DNA of 64,000 bases. Origin: Trypanosoma brucei gambiense DAL972. Its lineage: Eukaryota > Euglenozoa > Kinetoplastea > Trypanosomatida > Trypanosomatidae. The first letter of the stretch is position 1. Every line of letters begins with the position of its first letter. The translations under genes were made by a program, and so were the position numbers. The stretch lies in NCBI RefSeq assembly GCF_000210295.1, contig NC_026744.1, forward strand, positions 1,302,001-1,366,000, read 5' to 3'. Below, in pieces: positions 62,601-64,000 of this stretch. A model generated the notes under the pieces. It did not search any database, had not been told where the DNA came from, and saw nothing but the letters and a program-made list of their open reading frames with translations.

Positions 62601-63523
62601 GTGATGCCACATACCAATGCCGCTCGAGTGCTGTAACGCATATGGTAAACAAACATGGCTTTGTGCGAGCTGATGCCCTCCGGAGGATCAAATACGGCGA
62701 TGCAACACCTGCAGTGGATATCCCCCCGGAGCCCCCTCCAGTGCTGGCGATCGTTCCTCTACCATCGAGCACACGAGTCCCGATGAGACCGCAGGTGCTT
62801 CATTGTACCATCTGTGCCTCCAAATTCGCAGTGCCAGGCCGACTATTACACCACCTTCAAACAATACATGGCATAGGCAGCGGTAGTTGCCGCGTGAAAA
62901 GGGGGCGGGAGAACGAGGACTCAGAGCAAGGAGATGGTAGCGCTCCAGCAGCGCCAGCCCCTCAGGATACACGGAAGCTGCCGTTTCAATGTGACCTGTG
63001 CGAGGCGAGCTTCGGTACACGTTCTTCCCTGTCACTACACAAGAAATTCAAACATAAGAGCATAGTGACGGAGGACGGTACCGTGGTGATGCTGCAAATC
63101 CCTCGTAAGCATGCCCGTGAGGGAAGTGTTGACGTCGCGGGAGAAGACGAGGTGCAGTGTGGTGTGTGCCAAAAAGTGCTCAGTTGCAGGGACTCCCTCA
63201 TCCGACACTGTAAGGTTTTCCACAAAGGTGAGGGAGTCGAGCTTAAATGCAGCAAAAGCACAAAATTGTGTGCCACTGATTCCCCGCATACAAACGCATC
63301 CATGTTGGTGTGCCCGACATGCGGAAGGCAGTGTGCTAGCAAAACTGGCCTCACCCTACATCAAAAGAAGATGCATGGTATGAAGGTAGAGCGCGCTGTT
63401 ACCAGCCAACGCGGCGACTGCGAAGAAACGTCGCTGCACTTGATGAGCTGTCACGGTTTGAAGGAATTACGTGTCAGGTTTGCGGTAGAGGGTGGTGTGT
63501 GTGCAAGATGTATGTTTTTCTAA
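59618..63523 (+). pseudogene. ingi ORF, copy 2 (RT, RNase H, zinc fingers), one nonsense codon
   Basis: The RT includes motif A FVDYEKAFDTVDHD (60674 onward) and motif C FADD. TGA at 61043-61045 interrupts LQW(stop)QEYF, where copy 1 reads LQWSKEYF. The frame is otherwise continuous. RNase H follows with its Asp-Glu-Asp-Asp set (WTDGS, YRAECVALE, FSDSLSM, RNEVCDEMAKKA) and a GHCGVKRN segment. Five C2H2-type fingers (CTEC, CTIC, CDLC, CGVC and CPTC, each followed by a HxxxxH pair) occupy the C-terminus. The last residues are GGVCARCMFF. Apart from the nonsense codon the protein looks functional; the missing 5' end is due to the gap. Confidence 0.88.
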
Positions 63524-63779
63524 AAGGCTGGCGCAATTTCTCATTGCGGTTGAACGGAGCCGGCCGCAGGTGAAGTCCTCACCTAAGGTAACAGTCATAC
63601 AACCCACTCTCCCTTCTACAACTTCCCCCCTTATTGCCGAGTGTGGAGCTAGCAGGAAAAGCACCGGACGCAAGAATAGTCCAGACACCCTCAGAGACAG
63701 AGGGTATGCGGTCAACAAGCAACAGAAACAGAAAGAGGGGGAGAGAATAATAAACTAATAACAAAAAATCAAAACAAAA
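59618..63779 (+). mobile_element. ingi retrotransposon copy 2, 5' end missing at gap
   Basis: Begins at the gap at the point equivalent to 57341 of copy 1 and is closely similar to it through the RT. It continues through RNase H and five C2H2 zinc fingers to an A-rich tail (aataataaactaataacaaaaaatcaaaac, about 63746-63779), taken as the 3' end. Region 63524-63745 after the ORF stop is the 3' UTR, in the position of RIME-B. No target-site duplication can be tested because the 5' end is in the gap. Confidence 0.85.
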
Positions 63780-64000
63780 GGATTGCTAATTGACATCTTT
63801 GGGAGAGTCCGGGGTGGGAGGCTTTTCGCCCCATCTGCTGTATTCCGTTCAAATGCGGAGCTACAACAAAAATTATAGAGAGTGTGTTAGGCTGAATAAA
63901 AAAGGGAGACTCTGCCACAGTCGCCAGACCGACAGCATCTCAGGGCTCTACGGTGATGGCTGATGGCCGCGCCAGTGGGGGGAAACTCTCCCGAAGGCAC
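63780..64000. other. Flanking sequence, unassigned
   Basis: After the A-rich ingi tail the sequence becomes GC-balanced, with no recognisable coding region. It could be more retroelement-derived DNA or the continuation of the insertion locus. Confidence 0.4.

Noticed and set aside
1..64000. tRNA, snRNA or rRNA genes
   Set aside because: I saw no convincing cloverleaf with A and B boxes or rRNA segments by eye; a covariance-model search would be needed to exclude small RNAs.

Overview
This window comes from a trypanosomatid nuclear genome, almost certainly the Trypanosoma brucei group. Intronless protein genes lie head to tail on one strand, separated by polypyrimidine tracts and AG trans-splice acceptors. 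The proteins match recognisable T. brucei products (the 499-residue PKA regulatory subunit, the 276-residue prostaglandin F synthase, the 1404-residue mitochondrial polymerase POLIB, a Rab5 GTPase), and the right end carries ingi retrotransposons and an RHS pseudogene. PKAR, POLIB and PGFS in this order fit a chromosome 11 interior region, from memory rather than from a search. Two runs of exactly 100 N (30663-30762 and 59518-59617) mark a draft scaffold.

Region 1 (331-12058, all +): an ALADIN-like WD40 nucleoporin, a CCDC42/CFAP73-type flagellar coiled coil, a RING plus coiled-coil protein resembling RNF212/Zip3 meiotic factors, a Rab5 GTPase, a TPR protein and PKAR. A 5.4 kb low-complexity stretch without a credible gene follows (12059-17477).

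Region 2 (17478-34057, +): a phytanoyl-CoA-dioxygenase-fold protein that has lost metal ligands, a calpain-7-like peptidase with an intact C/H/N triad, a large helical-repeat protein whose frame runs without a stop through a splice-acceptor-like tract into an mL52-like mitoribosomal protein, a kinesin-13 motor with TRAF-type zinc fingers, a small coiled-coil protein and a SURF1-like cytochrome oxidase assembly factor.

Region 3 (35713-47020, +): POLIB, PGFS, a metallo-beta-lactamase-fold protein lacking the HxHxDH site, two small proteins (one with FxPxI-type repeats) and a long coiled-coil protein.

Region 4 (47849-52270, +): two putative surface-protein genes. One is an acidic 23-copy repeat gene broken by three small indels; the other is an alpha-helical protein with GPI-type ends. 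Each is followed by a copy of the same ~342 bp sequence.

Region 5 (53379-64000): an RHS pseudogene on the minus strand, fused at its 5' side to a degenerate ingi-related endonuclease remnant, then head to head two incomplete ingi copies on the plus strand separated by an assembly gap. Both are inactivated, by different lesions. The plus-strand genes from 331 to 51541 look like one polycistronic unit that ends facing the minus-strand RHS.

Starts were placed at the first plausible ATG. Several open frames extend upstream only through TTG or GTG codons or polypyrimidine tracts and were trimmed.
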